From Sphingomonadaceae bacterium (GTDB lineage: Bacteria; Pseudomonadota; Alphaproteobacteria; Sphingomonadales; Sphingomonadaceae): a stretch of 64,000 nt of DNA. Location: positions 1 to 64,000 of the forward strand of contig CANJUF010000005.1 of the NCBI GenBank assembly GCA_947477745.1. The letters are read 5' to 3'. Position 1 is the first letter of the stretch. The number at the start of each line of letters is the position of its first letter. The notes beneath the pieces were generated by a model. The model saw only the letters and a program-made list of their open reading frames with translations, was not told where the DNA came from and did not search any database. This document shows positions 63,039 to 64,000 of the stretch, piece by piece. Made by a program: the position numbers and the translations under genes.

Positions 63039-63873
63039 CGGACTTCTCCCGCGGCAGCCTGTACTTGCCGGTGATCATCGAGCGCACCTCGTTCAACGGT
63101 CCTGCCAGCACCACCATCACGATATGGACCACGAAAAAGCCGACCAGCGCGAAGGCGAAGATGAAATGAACCGAGCGCGCCGATTGCCGTCCGCCGAATG
63201 CGTGAGTCACGACGGAAGCCCAGGCGTCGGTGCCCGGCGACATGGCGAGACCGGTGACGATCATCAGCGGCAAGGCGGCGAACAGCACGAAGGCATAAGC
63301 GAACTTCTGGAGCACATTGTAGCGCAAGGCCGCCGCGCCCGTGGGAAAGCGCAGGCGCGCGTGCTCCTTCACATCGTGCAAGATATGCGACAGCCGCCAT
63401 TCGTCGCGGGTGATGTGCAAGTCGCGGCGCAGGTGCCGGTTAACAAGCGACCAGACCAGATAGATCAGCAGGCCCAGCGCGAGCACCCAGGCGAAGGCAA
63501 GGTGCCACAAGCGCGCATCGGCAAGGCTGTAAGCAGAAGGAATCGTCGACCACCAGGGAAAGGCGCGGTGCTTCACTTCGCCTTCGCGGTCGGTCCAGAC
63601 GCCGAGCACTCCGGTTGTTTCGACCACCGCCGGCCCGATCCGCAGCATGCCCTGCCCTTGCCGGCTCGCTCCGATCTCGAGCCAAGCGTGATCGGCATTG
63701 GCGCCGTATTCTCCCCAGTAGAGGCGGGGATGGGCGTTGAAGATCATCAGCCCGCTCATCAGCATCACCAGCAGGGCGACTGCGTTGGTCCAGTGCCAGA
63801 TGCGGGTGGAAAGCCGGTGTCTCTTGACGAGATCGCCGCCCTTGGGGGCATCTTCGCTCACGCCTTGGCTCAT
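63031..63873 (-). CDS. cytochrome b561-type membrane protein
   Basis: A 280-residue protein with four to five membrane helices carrying histidines for heme: LSTRIWHWTNAVALLVMLMS, LWHLAFAWVLALGLLIYLVW and FIFAFALVGFFVVHIVMVVL. This matches the cytochrome b561/Ni-hydrogenase b-type family that pairs with periplasmic molybdoenzymes. The start is ATG 63873. Its stop overlaps the Mo enzyme's start by 8 bases, and the two form a membrane redox pair. Confidence 0.88.
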   Translation of the reverse strand: MSQGVSEDAPKGGDLVKRHRLSTRIWHWTNAVALLVMLMSGLMIFNAHPRLYWGEYGANADHAWLEIGASRQGQGMLRIGPAVVETTGVLGVWTDREGEVKHRAFPWWSTIPSAYSLADARLWHLAFAWVLALGLLIYLVWSLVNRHLRRDLHITRDEWRLSHILHDVKEHARLRFPTGAAALRYNVLQKFAYAFVLFAALPLMIVTGLAMSPGTDAWASVVTHAFGGRQSARSVHFIFAFALVGFFVVHIVMVVLAGPLNEVRSMITGKYRLPREKSDV

Positions 63874-64000
63874 ATGATTAACTCCCCACCGCAGTCTGCC
63901 TCCTACACCATAGCGCGCGGTGCCGCCACTGCCTGCCGGGGCCGCAATCGCGGAGATTACAAAAAGGGTTCAGCTAAATGTAATGTTGGCAGCCTATCGT
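63874..64000. other. upstream region of cytochrome b gene, to window edge
   Basis: No gene was found in these 127 bases. TGCAATCGCGG-like and AT-rich stretches (ATTACAAAAAGGGTT, CTAAATGTAATG) occur toward the edge and could hold promoters in either direction. Confidence 0.4.

Overview
The window is GC-rich, dense in genes and typical of an alphaproteobacterium of the Sphingomonadales (Novosphingobium/Sphingobium/Sphingopyxis type). This placement rests on family resemblance, the tsaD-gpsA and hemC-hemD arrangements, and the repertoire of Baeyer-Villiger monooxygenases, LLM flavoproteins, Rieske oxygenases and SnoaL-fold proteins. I cannot fix the genus without a search.

Layout. 1-697: a scar in which an IS3-type transposase fragment, the 3' end of comM and the 3' end of a serpin gene are joined end to end. 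699-3872: minus-strand operon (alpha/beta hydrolase, LLM oxidoreductase, MFS transporter). 4035-6082: ketosteroid-dehydrogenase-like flavoprotein plus EthD protein. 6101-11024: two lipoproteins and uvrB. 11071-13263: a rearranged block in which one inversion of about 1.2 kb has cut both a higBA toxin-antitoxin locus and a Rieske dioxygenase gene in two. 13389-27845: an oxidative catabolic island with three Baeyer-Villiger monooxygenases, an LLM flavoprotein, a P450, a sterol-desaturase-type di-iron hydroxylase, a Coq4-family protein, dodecin and three MFS transporters. 28014-41927: mostly housekeeping and envelope genes (HHH membrane protein, OmpA, VWA protein, flippase, gpsA, tsaD, hemC, a hemD-hemX fusion, ubiH, dsbD, a LuxR-type regulator). 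42123-54234: a second catabolic block (HSL-type esterase, SDRs, arylsulfatase, TetR, SnoaL proteins, Rieske oxygenase, amidohydrolase), with dcd inside it. 54525-56810: a VCBS-type surface protein, interrupted by an in-frame TAG and fused to the tail of an Nramp transporter. 56807-63873: cupin, sensor kinase, wecB-wecC, dienelactone hydrolase and a periplasmic molybdoenzyme with its cytochrome b.

How the genes fit together. The catabolic genes suggest uptake (MFS), desaturation (KstD-like), hydroxylation (P450, Rieske, di-iron), ketone-to-ester insertion (BVMO), ester or lactone cleavage (alpha/beta hydrolases, dienelactone hydrolase) and SDR oxidation. That set suits a polycyclic or terpenoid/steroid-like substrate, but the substrate is inferred. 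Two 16-bp near-identical palindromes, a perfect palindrome in front of tetR and a recurring GCAATTGC core are candidate regulatory sites for these genes.

The main surprise is structural. At least three places show gene remnants fused without intact mobile elements, and one of them is a clean inversion whose reversal in silico would restore two complete genes.
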